A stretch of DNA of 64,000 nucleotides from Sindora glabra (taxonomy: Eukaryota; Streptophyta; Magnoliopsida; Fabales; Fabaceae), in the NCBI GenBank assembly GCA_020226215.1, contig CM035235.1, positions 71,759,283 to 71,823,282 on the forward strand, in the 5' to 3' direction. The position numbers and the translations under genes were made by a program. This document shows, piece after piece, positions 1-12,900 of this stretch. The notes beneath the pieces were generated by a model, which saw only the letters and a list, made by a program, of their open reading frames with translations, was not told where the DNA came from and ran no database searches. Positions within the stretch are counted from its first letter, which is position 1. The number at the start of each line of letters is the position of its first letter.

Positions 1-1080
1 ACACAAAAAAAATATTATAACATTTTATTCACGTACCTCAATGATAAAAATCTACTGATTAACTCTGAATACTCTCCACGAACTAAGTTAAGTGCTAATA
101 ATAACTAACAAATTAAAAGATACAACATACAAAATTAATACATATCAACATATATAAAAAATAAATATATTAAAATAAAAAAATTTAAAAGAAAGAGAAA
201 GTTCAGAAACTTACCTCAACTCCAAAAATTTCAAACGCACAAATGAGGAGGGAGGAGGCGCTGCAAATAAATAGCCAAAACTTTCACCGACGACTAAAAA
301 ATTTTGGTCGTCGCTGAAGCCTTCACCAATGACCAAGAGACTCAGTGAAGGCTTCAGCGACGACAATGCTGTCGCTAAAGCCTTATCTCAGAATTTGGAA
401 TTAGGCTTTTAGCGGCGACAAAAGTCGTCACTAAAAGCCTAAAAAATTTTTTGTGGTAAAATTTGGCCTTCAGCAGCGACAATTTTTGTCATTGAAAGTT
501 CAAGACTTTCAGTGACGACATTGTCGTCGCTAAATGGGGGACCATCAGCGACGACAGTGTCGTCGCTGAAAGTCTTGGCCTTCAGCGGCGACAATTGTCG
601 TCGCTGAAGATTCAAGACTTTCAACGATGACACTGTCATCGCTAAAGGGGGGACCATCAACGACGATAGTGTCGTCGCTGAAAGTCTTGGCCTTCAGTGA
701 CGACAATTGTCGTTGCTAAAGATTCAAGACTTTCAGCGACGATAGTGTTGTCGCTGATGGTCCCCCCTTTAGCGACGATACTGTGGTCGTTGATGGTCCC
801 CTTTTAGCGACGACAATGTCGTCGTTGAAAGTATTGAACTTTCAATGGCAACAATTGTTGCTTCTGAAGGCCAAATTTTACCGCCAAAAATTTTTTAGGC
901 TTTTAGCGACGACTTTTGTCGCCGCTAAAAGCCTAATTCCTTCCCGCCCAACTTTATGATTCCCTCTAAAAAGTTACGTCGCTTTTACCGACGATAATGT
1001 CGTCGAAAATACCTTTAGCGACGATCAAAATTTTATCGCCGCTAAAAGTGTCGTCATTGTTGCTTCTTTTTCTTGTAGTG
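1..1080. mobile_element. CACTA (En/Spm-like) DNA transposon, right end
   Basis: The element ends at 1080 with TCTTGTAGTG, whose reverse complement CACTACAAGA is the classic terminal inverted repeat of plant CACTA transposons. About 800 bases inside that end are packed with short palindromic subterminal repeats of the type GCGACGACA/TGTCGTCGC, which in this superfamily serve as transposase binding sites. The three bases after the end (CAT, 1081-1083) would be one copy of the 3-bp target duplication. The other end lies left of the window, so autonomy cannot be judged. Positions 1-280 are AT-rich and show no recognisable transposase. The element sits right beside copy 1 of the repeated block. 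Confidence 0.85.
395..945. repeat. Long imperfect inverted repeat in the CACTA subterminal region
   Basis: The arms at about 395-660 and 680-945 are reverse complements of each other. The left arm reads from AGGCTTTTAGCGGCGACA through AATTTTTTGTGGTAAAATTT to the GGGGGACCATCA blocks. The right arm carries the same blocks in reverse order and orientation. Within each arm the GTCGTCGC motif recurs in both orientations. A transcript across it could fold into a long hairpin. Confidence 0.75.
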
Positions 1081-2628
1081 CATGCTTTAAAATTAAGGTT
1101 AGATGGATCAAGTTTGGATTCAAAAGTTTGTAACTCTGCAAGAAAAGAAAAGAAAATCCTTAAGGCCACAATTTCACATAAAATACTTATGGCTTTTAGG
1201 TGCCTGAGATCTATAAGCATAATTCAGCACATAATTGTATTGAGAGGTTGATAGAAATTTTGGCGATTTTTTGCATGCTTTGTTTTTTATCAGTAGAGAA
1301 TAAAATTTTCTCAATGGTTCCCTTGTGTTGGGTTCCTATATATTAAATATCCCCCAGCAATTAACATTTATGTATTTCATGACAGTTCGTCAAGATAAAT
1401 CTCGTGAATGAAGTTTTTATTTCTTAGAAAAAAAAATGGATGATACTAGTTTATATTGTCAACATTATAACTTGATATATGGATTGTTGTTGCCATTAAG
1501 TAGAAAGAAGCAAAAGGGATCATTATGAAATGTAAAAGGATTGCATTAATTGGATTCTTTTGAGGACAAAAGAGAAGACGGCTAGGAAAACAAGGTAAAT
1601 ATATTTTCTTCCGTAAGACTTTAGAATTGCAGTCTCCAACCGTTAATGCTTTTGCATTAATATAATTTTTATGCGCGAGTATCGTATCTGACAGCCATAT
1701 TAGATTAATCTAGATTTGAATGAGGTTGAATTTTGGATTTTTGATATCTAATAGTTGTGGGATTGGACTCTTTTTAATATCCATTTTTTGTATTCACAAA
1801 ATTCAAATATGAAATCTTATTTAATGAAATCAAATTCTCGGCCACTCAAATCAACAAGCATACGTTCTTTAGAATATATTACCCTTAATCTCCTTGGTAT
1901 TTAACTTAAATATACATATCTTGTAAATATACAGTCATTTTTCTAAATTTTTGGAGCATAATAAATGACTATATATTTAGAATAGAGGGAAAAAGACGTG
2001 GATGTGTGTGTATATAAAGAAAAAAGATGTCATTCTATAAATAATTAATTAGCTCGAAAAATTATGAATTCAGAATAAGGTTGTAGTCCCATTAGTATAC
2101 GATTGTATTGTAAAAATTGTATGTTGATATAGAAAATAATAATCAATACTATCCAAAATTAGATTTGGTATAGACAAATATATTTTTGTCATGCAATTTG
2201 TAATTTAAAATCTTGATAAAGACTGATTTCATTCTTGAGGAATGCACCTTTTTTTTAATAAGGATTACCGTGATAGTTATGAAAGAGAGTGTTTTTTTTT
2301 TTCACTTTCATGAAATATAGTATTTGAGGGAGTAATCTCGGGGAGGGTTCTAAATATTTTTATAATTACTCTAAATAATAAACCTTTTAATTTAATCTTG
2401 AACTTTTGAATTGAATTCATTTTCATATTTCGGGCCTTTTTATTTTTAAAGTGGTATGTTACTGTTCAATGGATATTGATTCATTACTAGTATAAATTAA
2501 TTTTATTCTATCATTCACTCATGTATTATCGTATCAATAAAAATTATTAAATTTTTTATTATTATTGTTAAAAATTTATAATCACTATTTTTTAATAACA
2601 TATCTTCTTACAGTGATAATATAAAAAA

Positions 2629-3110
2629 TTTTATACTAACAAAAAATTAAATTTAAATCCCAATTTAATTTGTAAAAGTTTGTCCATTCCTCATTAAATT
2701 AAAGAGTTTAAATTGGTTACACCCTCCTTAATTATTAATAAATAAAATTTTTGATATAAAAAAATAGTTAAAGCAATCAATAAATTCATGTAAATTAAGA
2801 ATATTATATATGAAATATGAAATAAAATAGAATTAATAAAATTTAAATCTTAATTTAATTTAAATCCCAATAAAATTTTATACTAACAACAAATTAAATT
2901 TAAATCCTAATTCAAGTTGTTAAAACGTGTCCATTCCTCATTAAATTAAAGATTTTAAATTTGTTACACCCTCCTTAATTATTAATAAATTAAAAATTTT
3001 GATATGAGAAAGAATAGTTAAAACAACTGATAAATTCAGGTAAATTAAAAATATTACATATAAAATATGAAATAAAATAGGATTAATAAAAATAAAAATA
3101 TGAAAATGTG
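2629..3110. repeat. 247-bp tandem duplication across the LTR insertion junction
   Basis: TTTTATACTAAC begins both units (2629 and 2876), and the LTR start recurs at 2715 and 2962, an offset of 247. Each unit holds about 85 bases of host flank plus the first 130-150 bases of the LTR, so the duplication happened after the retrotransposon inserted. The second unit retains the better-preserved LTR start. Confidence 0.75.
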
Positions 3111-6100
3111 ATTCAAGTAAAATTTTGATAAGAAAATTTTATTAGAATCATAAAATATGGAGTTCTATACTAGTACAAATATATGAGTATGGAAAAGTAA
3201 GGATGGTAAAAATTTTAGATTCAGATTTTACCCTGTGGAGCACATATTTGGTATAAATTTTTGCTCTGTGACAAGGTGCAAGGCAAGTTTTCAACCTAGA
3301 ATAATTACGCAAGGCAAGGTAATATTGCCTCGTGGTCTCCGACTTATCTCAAAATAACAAATTATTATCTTATTTTTATATTATACTTAAAAATATATAT
3401 TATTATAAATTTATTTTATTAATTTTATAATTAAAAATATTTATATTAATTATTTCTTTTAATTAATATTTATTTTAATTATTTTTTAAAATTTAAGATT
3501 AGTTAGATAAATTATGTGTAATTTTAAATGTTAATTATGTATGCATTTAAAATTTATAAATTTTAAATTTTTATAAATTTTTTCGGATTATTTATGGATT
3601 TTCGATGCCTTATGGACCACACAAATGAAGTACCAACTTATCCAATGATCAAGGATAAGGTAGATCCCCACAACTGTAGGATGGGACAATATACCATCGA
3701 TCTATTATTGCCCTACCCCATTATCATCCCGATGGAAAAGGTTTATGAGAAATTTTTTAAAAATACCCTTGGAGCCTTATTTTCCTTATTTCAACTCTCA
3801 AACCTTATATTCCCTTCATTTCTCTTCACCCTTCCAAATTCTTCCATCTTTGTCGAAGAATTTCTTTCACCATTCCTTCAATCAAGCAAGAGGACTTTAA
3901 ATTCTTTTGGTTTCTTCATCTAATCAATGTAAGAATGATACTTTCATCAAGAAATTCCTCCTATTTCTTCTTAGTCGATGAAGGATTTAGATTTTATTTT
4001 ATTTTGTTAAGTATTCTAAGCTCTAAGTTCTAACTCTAGAACCCATACATTTTGATGTGATTAGGGTTGAAAGATCATCAAACTAGCATTTTAACACCTT
4101 CTTCTATATAAGATAAATAGATAATCTAGCTAAATTTATGGATTTGTGGTTATATAATAATATTAAGGAAATAGGAGTTGTTTTGCGATTTTGATTAAAT
4201 TTGATTTGTCTTGATGTGATGAAAGTAATGAATATTGGAGAAAGGTAATATGATATGTTAGATAAGTATATTAATGATTATATTATGGTTTGCTGTTTAA
4301 TATATTTGATTAAGGGTGTTTAGAGTCGGATGTATAATGAAATTTTCACAAAAAATTAAAATTTTCATGTGTGAATCAATTCTAAGGGTCCAAAAGCGAA
4401 ATTAAGCTTCAAAATTGAGTAAGCAATTAATTGTGAGGGTGCATGAGTGAATGAATCAATTCTAGGGGTCTAAAGGCAAAATTGGGCTTCAAAATTGAAT
4501 GGTTAATCAATTTTAAGGGTTCAGAGGAAAAAATTGAATGGATGAATAGATTCATCAACTGTAGAATTTTATGTCGATTGTAGAATTTTATACCAACTTT
4601 GAAGGGATATAATTCCTTCATCTTATGTTCGTTTTAAACAAACCACCTATCATTTTAAAGGTAAATGAGTTTACTTTCAAATAGAATTAGTTTCAATTAA
4701 AATGTTACATATATTTAGAGATATCATCAAAAGAGTGGACAAAGATAAAAAAAACTTAGGATATCGAAAAGTGGACTTTTGCATCTATTTTCAAAAGGGT
4801 GTAATCTTTTCAAAACTTAGTCAATTTGGGCAAATGACTAGTCTATAAAATGTTAATTGAGTCTATTTTCATATAAAATAAGTTTCATGGGTATTATATT
4901 TATAAATTTTGAGTTATTTATAAAAAATTAACCAAAAGTCTTAGTTAAAGTGATCATATAGTAACCCATACCCTATCTATTTTATGTTTTCATGACTTAT
5001 AATAGCCCAACATGAATATTTGATCACTAAACACTAAAGATAGAATGATTTATAATAAGTGTAAAATGATTGCATGGGTTTGGATTATCATGATATGAGA
5101 AAGTAGAATTTGTGTACTATAATATGTAATGTAATGAACTTATTACATTGCTCATGAAATGAAATATATATATTGAGAAATACTTTATGAATTGAATACT
5201 ATGATATGTGTGAAAGCTTGTAGTTATACAAGAGGCTATAATGATGATGATGATAAGTATTAGTTTGAAATTGATTTGTGATTGTATTGGATAAAGCTAA
5301 GCTCTAATGTTTAAATTACAATTGTGAGTCATTCTACAAATGGCATTAGAGATAAGAAATATGATAGGGATGATGTTGTAAATGTTAGATGGAAAATTTC
5401 CAGTGATATGCTTGTGAAGGGTAAAAGGCAAATCCTGAAAGGATAAGGATAAAAGGCTTATAGAAGTATAAGGCTAACCTGCAAGTCAAAAGGTAGATGA
5501 TTATATTATATCTATTGTGGAGAGTATAAAGTAGATCCTGAAAGGATAAGGATGAAAAGCTTACGAAAGATATAAGACTAACCCGGGAGTCAAAAGGTAG
5601 ATAATTGTATTATATCTACTATTTATTGCTCTAAATGAGATATGACTTAATTATAGTTATCCTTGAATGTTTTAACATCAGATGTTGAAAATAAAATGAT
5701 TATATCTTAATTTTTATTGTTATTGACTCTTGAATTTTTATATGCTTAAATGTGATACGAATGATTAAAGGAGGATAGTCCAATAGGTAAGTAAGTATAA
5801 AATATTATTGTTCTTATAGATTATCTATTTACTGAGCCCTAGACTCATTCCTCTATATTTTACTTTATATATTCTCAAGTTGAACCTCCACCTCCACCTC
5901 TTTAAAGCTAGATTTCATTGGAGCTCTTTGATGATAGTTTAGTAGCATGGATACTTGTATATAAAATGTTTTAGGCCTCATTTTGTTATAGATTTGAATA
6001 GAGAAAATATTGAACTGATTCCTCATGAGTTAATTGGATTTGCTTATCCTCATTTTAGGAGGACTATAAGCCTATTTAACTTTCTCATCTTTTGTAAAAA

Positions 6101-6250
6101 AACTCAATGAATGTTTTACTTTGGAATACTATTTTCTTTTACAATGCATGATATTTGTTATTCAAGATTAAGTTAATTAATTAGTATTAAGCAAGTAGAA
6201 ATAAAAAAACAAGGTTCCACACTGGTCACAATCGAGTTAGGGTTGAGATA
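2715..6250. mobile_element. Solo LTR of a large retrotransposon (probably Ty3/gypsy)
   Basis: Comparison with copies 2 and 3 shows that everything between 2714 and 6251 is inserted. AAATT flanks it on both sides (2710-2714 and 6251-6255), as expected for a 5-bp target duplication. The insert begins GGTTACACCC; the duplicated junction at 2962 keeps the canonical TGTTACACCC. It ends GGGTTGAGATA, one C-to-T change from an ordinary CA terminus. There is no gag-pol, primer-binding site or second LTR, so a solo LTR fits best. Internal tandem duplications (about 4370-4530, and a 103-bp period at 5430-5640) are common in long plant LTRs. The assignment to gypsy is inference from length and terminal bases. 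Confidence 0.65.
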
Positions 6251-7642
6251 AAATTAGATCCACTATTAGTATAAAATGTTTTATACTATTATTGAAAAAA
6301 AAGAAGATCCACATAGTAATTAAGAATTTTTAATAACAGTAAAAAAATTAATAATTTTTTACTAATAGGGTAACACATGAATAAATAATAATTTAAAGTT
6401 ATTTTGCACTTATGGTGAATTAAATTTAGATCCTAAATTAAAGTGATTTCTGTTTTCCGCACTAAATACTCCAACAATCAAGCTCTGTATCTGGCAACAT
6501 ATAACGGATATATGTACTTTTAAGATTGCTCTTTGAGGGAATTAGCTTCTAGTAACACAAATTAACTAATTCGAAAACATCCTATCCAATGATAAAAACA
6601 AAAGTTAGTTAAAAATAATAATGCATAATATTTGATATATCCTTATTTTTCTACGATAAATAAACCAATTTTGTTTACCGTATATTTCATGTATGTAAAT
6701 GTTGCCATTTCGATTGACATTCTGAGTTTCATCTAGTGTGCTTCTTTTGTTTATCCCTATATATCAAAATAATCTCAATTTACCTAAAAATATTCTTAAA
6801 TTATTCTAGCTCACGCAGTGATGTATGTAGAGCATAACACCGATGGCCGAGCGGAGTTCTCGAGCATTAATATGGGCCTCCTTGCACCGGATTTAGGCGT
6901 ATGACCCAAGAAAATTGTGTATGTAAATAAGAGCCTTCCAAATGAGAGCTTCTAGGTACATAGCATTGCTGTATTATATAACATGTTATCATTTACATAA
7001 TTTTTTAAACATTAAATTATTTATGAGTTTTAATTTAGTGTAATAACTATTGCTGCAATTAATATATTTTGTTATTCAAATGAGAGACACCTGCATTTTT
7101 GTAAATCTCATATTAATTTTGATATACCACAGATTTAATTAGTGTACACAAGCCTCATAAAAATGTAGAGGATTCATTTATTTGAATCTTTGCTAATTGC
7201 TTGAAATGAGCTTTGCTGAAAGCCAAGAGCTACTTTAAGGCAGCAATGCGGTCATTGAAGTGTTTGTTACATTTATATTAAGCGGCTTGCTGTATCTCAA
7301 CAAAAATGACCCTTCAATATATCGATAATTACCACGTACATGCCATGGGGAGTAGAAGTTTTTGAACTTATGTGAAATAACATGGTTGTTTCACCTTGCC
7401 CTCGGACTAGGGAAAACTTCTTGTTCAAAAATAAAGATATAGATATAAGAAAAATATTATAAGTATAAAAATAATTAAATTTTAAATATTTTATATTTAT
7501 TAAATTAAATTTTAGAAGTTCATTCTATTATTTTATATTTAATAAGAACACTTAATTTTATTTAAAATTTAATTTTGAATCTCATTTTTTATATATATAA
7601 TATTATTATAAACATAATAACTAAATTTGCTGCTAACTGAAG

Positions 7643-7821
7643 GATAAATATCACATCAGATTTTCTACAAAAAATTTATTTTGCATCATTTAACTAAAAT
7701 TTTACTCCAAATTTGATGTAGTATTTATTTTTTATAGATGGATTTGATGTAAAAATTAAATATTTATACACTTATATAATGTAAAATAAATTATTAAAGA
7801 AAATCTGATGTAATCTGTATC
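7643..7821. mobile_element. Small MITE with terminal inverted repeats of about 40 bp
   Basis: The left end reads GATAAATATCACATCAGATT and the reverse complement of the right end reads GATACAGATTACATCAGATT. Similarity continues through TTTCT...AATTTATTTTGCAT. The total length is about 180 bp with no coding capacity. I could not fix a target duplication, so the superfamily is open. Confidence 0.55.
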
Positions 7822-8180
7822 TTATAGATATTAATTTAATAATTTATTCGATATAATATCTGAAGTTGAATAAGAGATACTCTACGGTCATGGATACTTT
7901 ACATAAAAAATAATCCACCTCCAAATTTGTTTTTGCTTCTCTCCTACTTTTGGTATTCAACAACTTTCCTCTTCGGACAAATAGTTCTCCTCGTAAGCTA
8001 AAATTTCTCTGTAAAACAAACTTAATCCTCCTTCCTTTTATACAATCACTTTCCTTCCACTCTCTTGCACATTCTGGATTCCATGAATATGTAACAATGA
8101 ACGGCAGAGAAGTGGTAGCAGTTAGGTGGGACGCCACTGGTTAACCTTCTTAATGTTGACAAAGGATAGTTGAGACTTAC

Positions 8181-8622
8181 AACATGTAAAACAAGGCCCA
8201 TGATCGTAGACAACACAAGCAACCCACTGTCACAGGCTAATACAGGTAGCTTAGTATGAAGCTCACATTTAATACGGGTTTATGCAGGTAAGGCACAGTC
8301 ACGGACTTGATCGTGGGGCAAAAAAAATATTTTTTTAATTATTTTTTTATATTTAAATTTAATATATATTAAAAAAATTAATTCAATTTCTTCTTAATAA
8401 ATTCAATATAATTTCTACACTTTAATTCAATTTTTTTACTCAAATAATTTAATAAAAATATAATTTGTAAATTATAAAATAAAATAATTAAAATATTAAA
8501 AAGATGCGGGCTACTTGCGAGCAAGCCTGCACCGCTCACCCTAATGTAAAGTGTAGGTTTATGCAGATAAGCCTGCGTGGGCTAGGTCCATATAAGTCCA
8601 CCTTGCTTGTTTTATATGTCTA
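8181..8622. repeat. Possible non-autonomous hAT-like element
   Basis: The outer parts are weakly inverted: ACATGTAAAACAAG on the left against GACATATAAAACAAG as the reverse complement of the right. An AT-rich core separates two less AT-rich ends. The sub-terminal phrases TTTATGCAGGTAAGGC (near 8280) and TTTATGCAGATAAGCC (near 8557) are direct repeats. No target duplication was identified. Confidence 0.35.
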
Positions 8623-9955
8623 TTGGGATTTAATTTTGCCATGATGTCACAACATGATTACCGTAACGAGATCCTTTTCATCATAGTGGCCCGATTTGAG
8701 CAGGACTTTAATGAAGCAATTAACCAAGAAAGAAGTCTAATTGAGCAAGGACATGATGAATGAGAAAACCTCTTAATTGTCAAAGAATGCGGGATTTTGG
8801 AAACTAATGGGGACGAAAAAGTGGGTCTGAGGAATGACTTGCTTTGCATAATAAATGCCAAGTTTGAAAGCATATTGTAAGTCACCCCTTCAAATTTATT
8901 AGTCAATATAAGATGCCAAGAACCCATGCAGCCCTCCTGACTGATTGCAGCGGCTGCTTTTAGTTTTTAGAATGGCCCTCTGGCCTCTGACGTAATGGCA
9001 ATTAGCCCTAAAAGAGGGCCTATAATATCAGCAAATCTAGACTCTTCTCCTCTTCCACTTGATATATATTAATTATGCCCTCCCTAACACGGCGCATGCG
9101 ATGTTTATGAGCAGAATATAACGACGCGGGAGGGTACATAATATAGGAACGAAGGGTCAAGTGCCGGTGCTGGGTTCACTGAATGGCAGTTATATACTCT
9201 TTTCTCAGAAGCTGCGCATGGCGTTGGGGATAGTAACAACTCTGCATCGTTTTAGATTGTATTTGTGGTTGTACTATAAAAATTGCAATGGCAAATAAAT
9301 AAATAAATAGGTATAATTGTTGCTAATAAACTTTTTACCTATCAGGGGTGGTTCGATGGCAAGCAAAAGACAAAAATCATTGATGATGGTGGATAAGAGT
9401 TTGTGGGATGATGATATTCAGTGATCACTATAAGGACAGGATATTAAGAAGAAAGCTTTATGGACTATTAATTTAAGCTTTCGTTGTCATATACACTATC
9501 TTTATATAATCATACAATTAGAAGTAGAATTGTTCACTGAATATATATATATATATATAAACACATATATAAAGGTGTACGGTTGGCAATTGTACGAATT
9601 GCTAAGATGGTTGCACATATATAAAACGGATTATACAAGGTGGCAGCAGGAAGTGGTGAGCTGATTGAAGTATAATGTTAGAGGTTATTAGTATAAAGTC
9701 AGCGCACTTAAAGGTGAATATCCTAAGAGTGAGGGTTCTAGGATAAGTAGGGAACAATCACCTCAACGTGAAATTGGACGACTGCCTTAAAGCAGAGAAA
9801 AGTCAGTCACCTATGATAGTACAAAAGAATAATTTGATTTTTTTCACTATCTATTGCCATGTAAAATTATGAAAAATTATAATATAAAATCTGGTGGAAC
9901 ATATTACGATTACATACTAGCTATAATTTAAAACCTGCAATTTACTTATGGTGAT

Positions 9956-12900
9956 CATGGTGTAAAATTAAGGTTAGATGGATCAAGTTTGGATTCAAAA
10001 ATTTGTAACTCTGCAAGAAAAGAAAAGAAAATCCTTAAGGCCAAATTTCACATAAAATACTTATGGCTTCTAGGTGCCTGTGATCTATAAGCATACCTCA
10101 GCACATAATTGTATTGAGAGGTTGATAGAAATTTTGGGGATCTTTTACATGATTTTTTCCTTTTAGCTGTAGAGAATAAAATTTGCTAAGTGGTTCCCTT
10201 ATTTTGGGCTCCTATTAAATATCCCCCAGCAATTAACATTTTTGTATTTCGCGACAGTTCGTCAAGATAAATCTTGTGAATGAAATTTTCATTTCTTAGG
10301 AAAAAAAAATGGATGATACTAGTTTATATTGTCAACATTATAACTTGATATATGGATTGGTGTTGCCATTAATTAGAAAGAAGCAAAAGGGATCATTATG
10401 AAATGCAAAAGGATCGCATTAATCAGATTCTTTTGAGGACAAAAGAGAAGACGGCTTGGAAAACGAAGTAGATATATTTTCTTGCGTAAGACTTTAAGAT
10501 TGCAATCCCCAACCGCTAATGCTTTTGCATTAATATAGTTTTCGTGCACGAGTATCTCAGGCATCTAATAGCCATATTAGATTAATTTAAATTCTAGTCA
10601 GGTTGAATTTTGGATCTTTGATATCTAATAGTTGTATTAAACTAATTTAAAATTAAATTAAGTTAAATTCCTTCTTGAGGATAAAGCTTTTTCTAATATA
10701 TATTTTTTCTATTCACAAGACTCAAATATAAAAACTTATTTAATGAGATCAAATTTTCAACCACTCAAATCAATGGGCATAGGTTCTTTAGAATATATTA
10801 CACTTAATCTCCTTGATATTTAACCTAAGTATACATATCTTGTAAATATACACTCATTTTTCTTAATTTTTGGAGCATAATGAATGACGCTATATTCAGA
10901 ATAGAGGAAAAAAAACGTGGATGTGTGTGTGTATAGAAAAAGGATGTCATTTTACAAGTAATTAGTTAGCTCAAAAAATTATGAATTCAGAATAAGGTTG
11001 TAGTCCCATTAGTATATGATTGTATTGTAAAAATTGTATGTTGATATAGAAAATAATAATCAATACTATCAATAATTAGATTCCGTATAGATAAATATAT
11101 TTTGTCATAAGTTGTAATTTAAAATCTTGATAACAACTTATTTCATTCTTAAGGAATGTACCTTTTTTTATATGGATTACCATGATAGTTATGAAAGAGA
11201 GTTTTTTTTTTTTTTCTCTACTTTCATGAAATATAGTATTTGAGGGAGCAAACTCGGGGAGGGTTCTGAATATTTTTATAATTACTTTAAATAATAAACC
11301 TTTTAATTTAATCTTGAACTTTTGAATTGAATTCATTTTCATATTTCGGGCCTTTTTATTTTTAAAATGGCATGTTTTGAACTATTCAATGGATTTAAAA
11401 TCAATCCATTATTAGTATAAATTAATTTTATTATATGATTCATTCATATATTATTATATCAATGAAAATTATTAAAAATTTTATTATTACTGTTTAAAAT
11501 TCATAATTACTATCTTTTTTAATAACATGTCTTCTAATCATTCAATAATAATATTAAAAAAATTATACTAACAACAAATTAAATTTAAACCTCGATTTAA
11601 TTTGTTAAAGTATGTCCATTAGTCATTAAATTAAAGAGTGTAAATTAGATTCACTATTAGTATAAAATATTTTATACTATTATTGAAAGAAAAGAAGATT
11701 TACATAGTGATTAAAAAATTTTAATGATTTTTATTAATATGGTAACACATGAATACATAATAATATAAAGTTATTTTGCACTTATGGTGAATTAAATTTA
11801 CATCCTAAATTAAAATGACTTTTGTTTTCCGCACTAAATACTCCAACAATCAAGCTCTGTATCAGGCAAATATAGCGGATATATGCACTTTTAGGATTGC
11901 TCTTTGAGGGAATTAGCTTCTATTAACACACAAATTGACTATTTCGGAAACATCCTATCCAATGATAAAAAACAAAAGTTAGTTAAAAATAATAATGCAT
12001 AATATTGATATATCCTTATTTTTCTAAGATAAATAAAACCAATTTTGTTTACCGTATATTTCGTGTATGTAAATGTTGCCATTTCGATTGACATTCTAAG
12101 TTTTATCTAATGTGCTTCTTTTGTTTATCCCTACATATCAAAATAATCTCAATTTACCTAAAAATAATCTTAACTTACCTAGCTCACACAGTGAAGCATG
12201 TAGAGCATAACACCGATGCGTGAGCAGAATTCTCGAGCATAAATATGGGCCTCCTTGTACCGGATTTAGGCGTATGACCAAAGAAAATTGTGTGTGTAAA
12301 TGAGAGCCTTCCAAATGAGAAATTCTAGATACATAGCATTGCTATATTACATTACATGATATCCTTTACATCATTTTTTTTAAATATTAAATTATTTATG
12401 ACCACAAATTTTTTTATCTAACATTTAATTAGTGTACATAAGCCTCATAAAAATGTAGAGGATTCATTCATTTGAATGGTTAAATGATTTAATTGCAGCA
12501 ATAGTTATTATACTAAATCAAAACTCATAAATAATTTAATATTTAAAAAGTCATTCTAAATAGCATCATACATACCATGTACATAATAATTTTTCCTTAC
12601 AAACATGTGGATGTAGTATTCATATCCCTGTACAACCTAATTAAGTGGTATAATCAGTGTAATCTTGACATCCTTACTAGTACAAAGGCTCATGATATTA
12701 TTCTAAGGCTTTCCTTTCTTTATTGTTCTTAATTCAAACCTAATACAGTATTAAAGCGATCATCAAGCTCATCCCTGTCGTACATATTGCTTTTGCCCAA
12801 CAATATCTGGCGCCAGATATTGTTGCTCTCAATTGGAGACAATTACTTTGGATCTACTGCAAATTTGCTGATGATAGCCAAATAACACAAAAATGTTCGA

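Larger units (their letters stand above)
1085..7195. repeat. Repeated block, copy 1 (split by a solo LTR)
   Basis: Bases 1085-2714 match 9963-11640 and, from about 1291, 13445-14920. Bases 6251-7195 match 11645-12475 and 14930-15870. Landmarks shared by all copies are TAGAGAATAAAAT, AAATATCCCCCAGCAATTAA, GAATTCAGA.TAAGGTTGTAG and the less AT-rich block at 6820-6925 (GAGCATAACACCGATG, CCGGATTTAGGCGTATGACC). No reading frame is conserved among copies in this part. The 3' third found in copies 2 and 3 is missing here after about 7195. Confidence 0.8.
7196..9955. other. Intergenic, no gene seen
   Basis: This separates repeat copies 1 and 2. It holds a small MITE (7643-7821), an inverted-repeat element (8181-8622) and a short AT dinucleotide run near 9541-9560. 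Short ORFs here overlap on both strands and resemble nothing I recognise. Confidence 0.5.

Noticed and set aside
3594..3923. 109-codon ORF on the plus strand
   Set aside because: It lies inside the solo LTR, has no domain or codon signal, and its hydrophobic Phe/Leu/Ser-rich content comes from T-rich sequence.
6838..6905. Possible tRNA-like sequence (ATGGCCGAGCGG resembles an A box)
   Set aside because: The other two copies of the block read TGCGTGAGCAG and TGGGTGAGCAG, no matching B box or cloverleaf stems follow, so no tRNA or SINE head can be supported.
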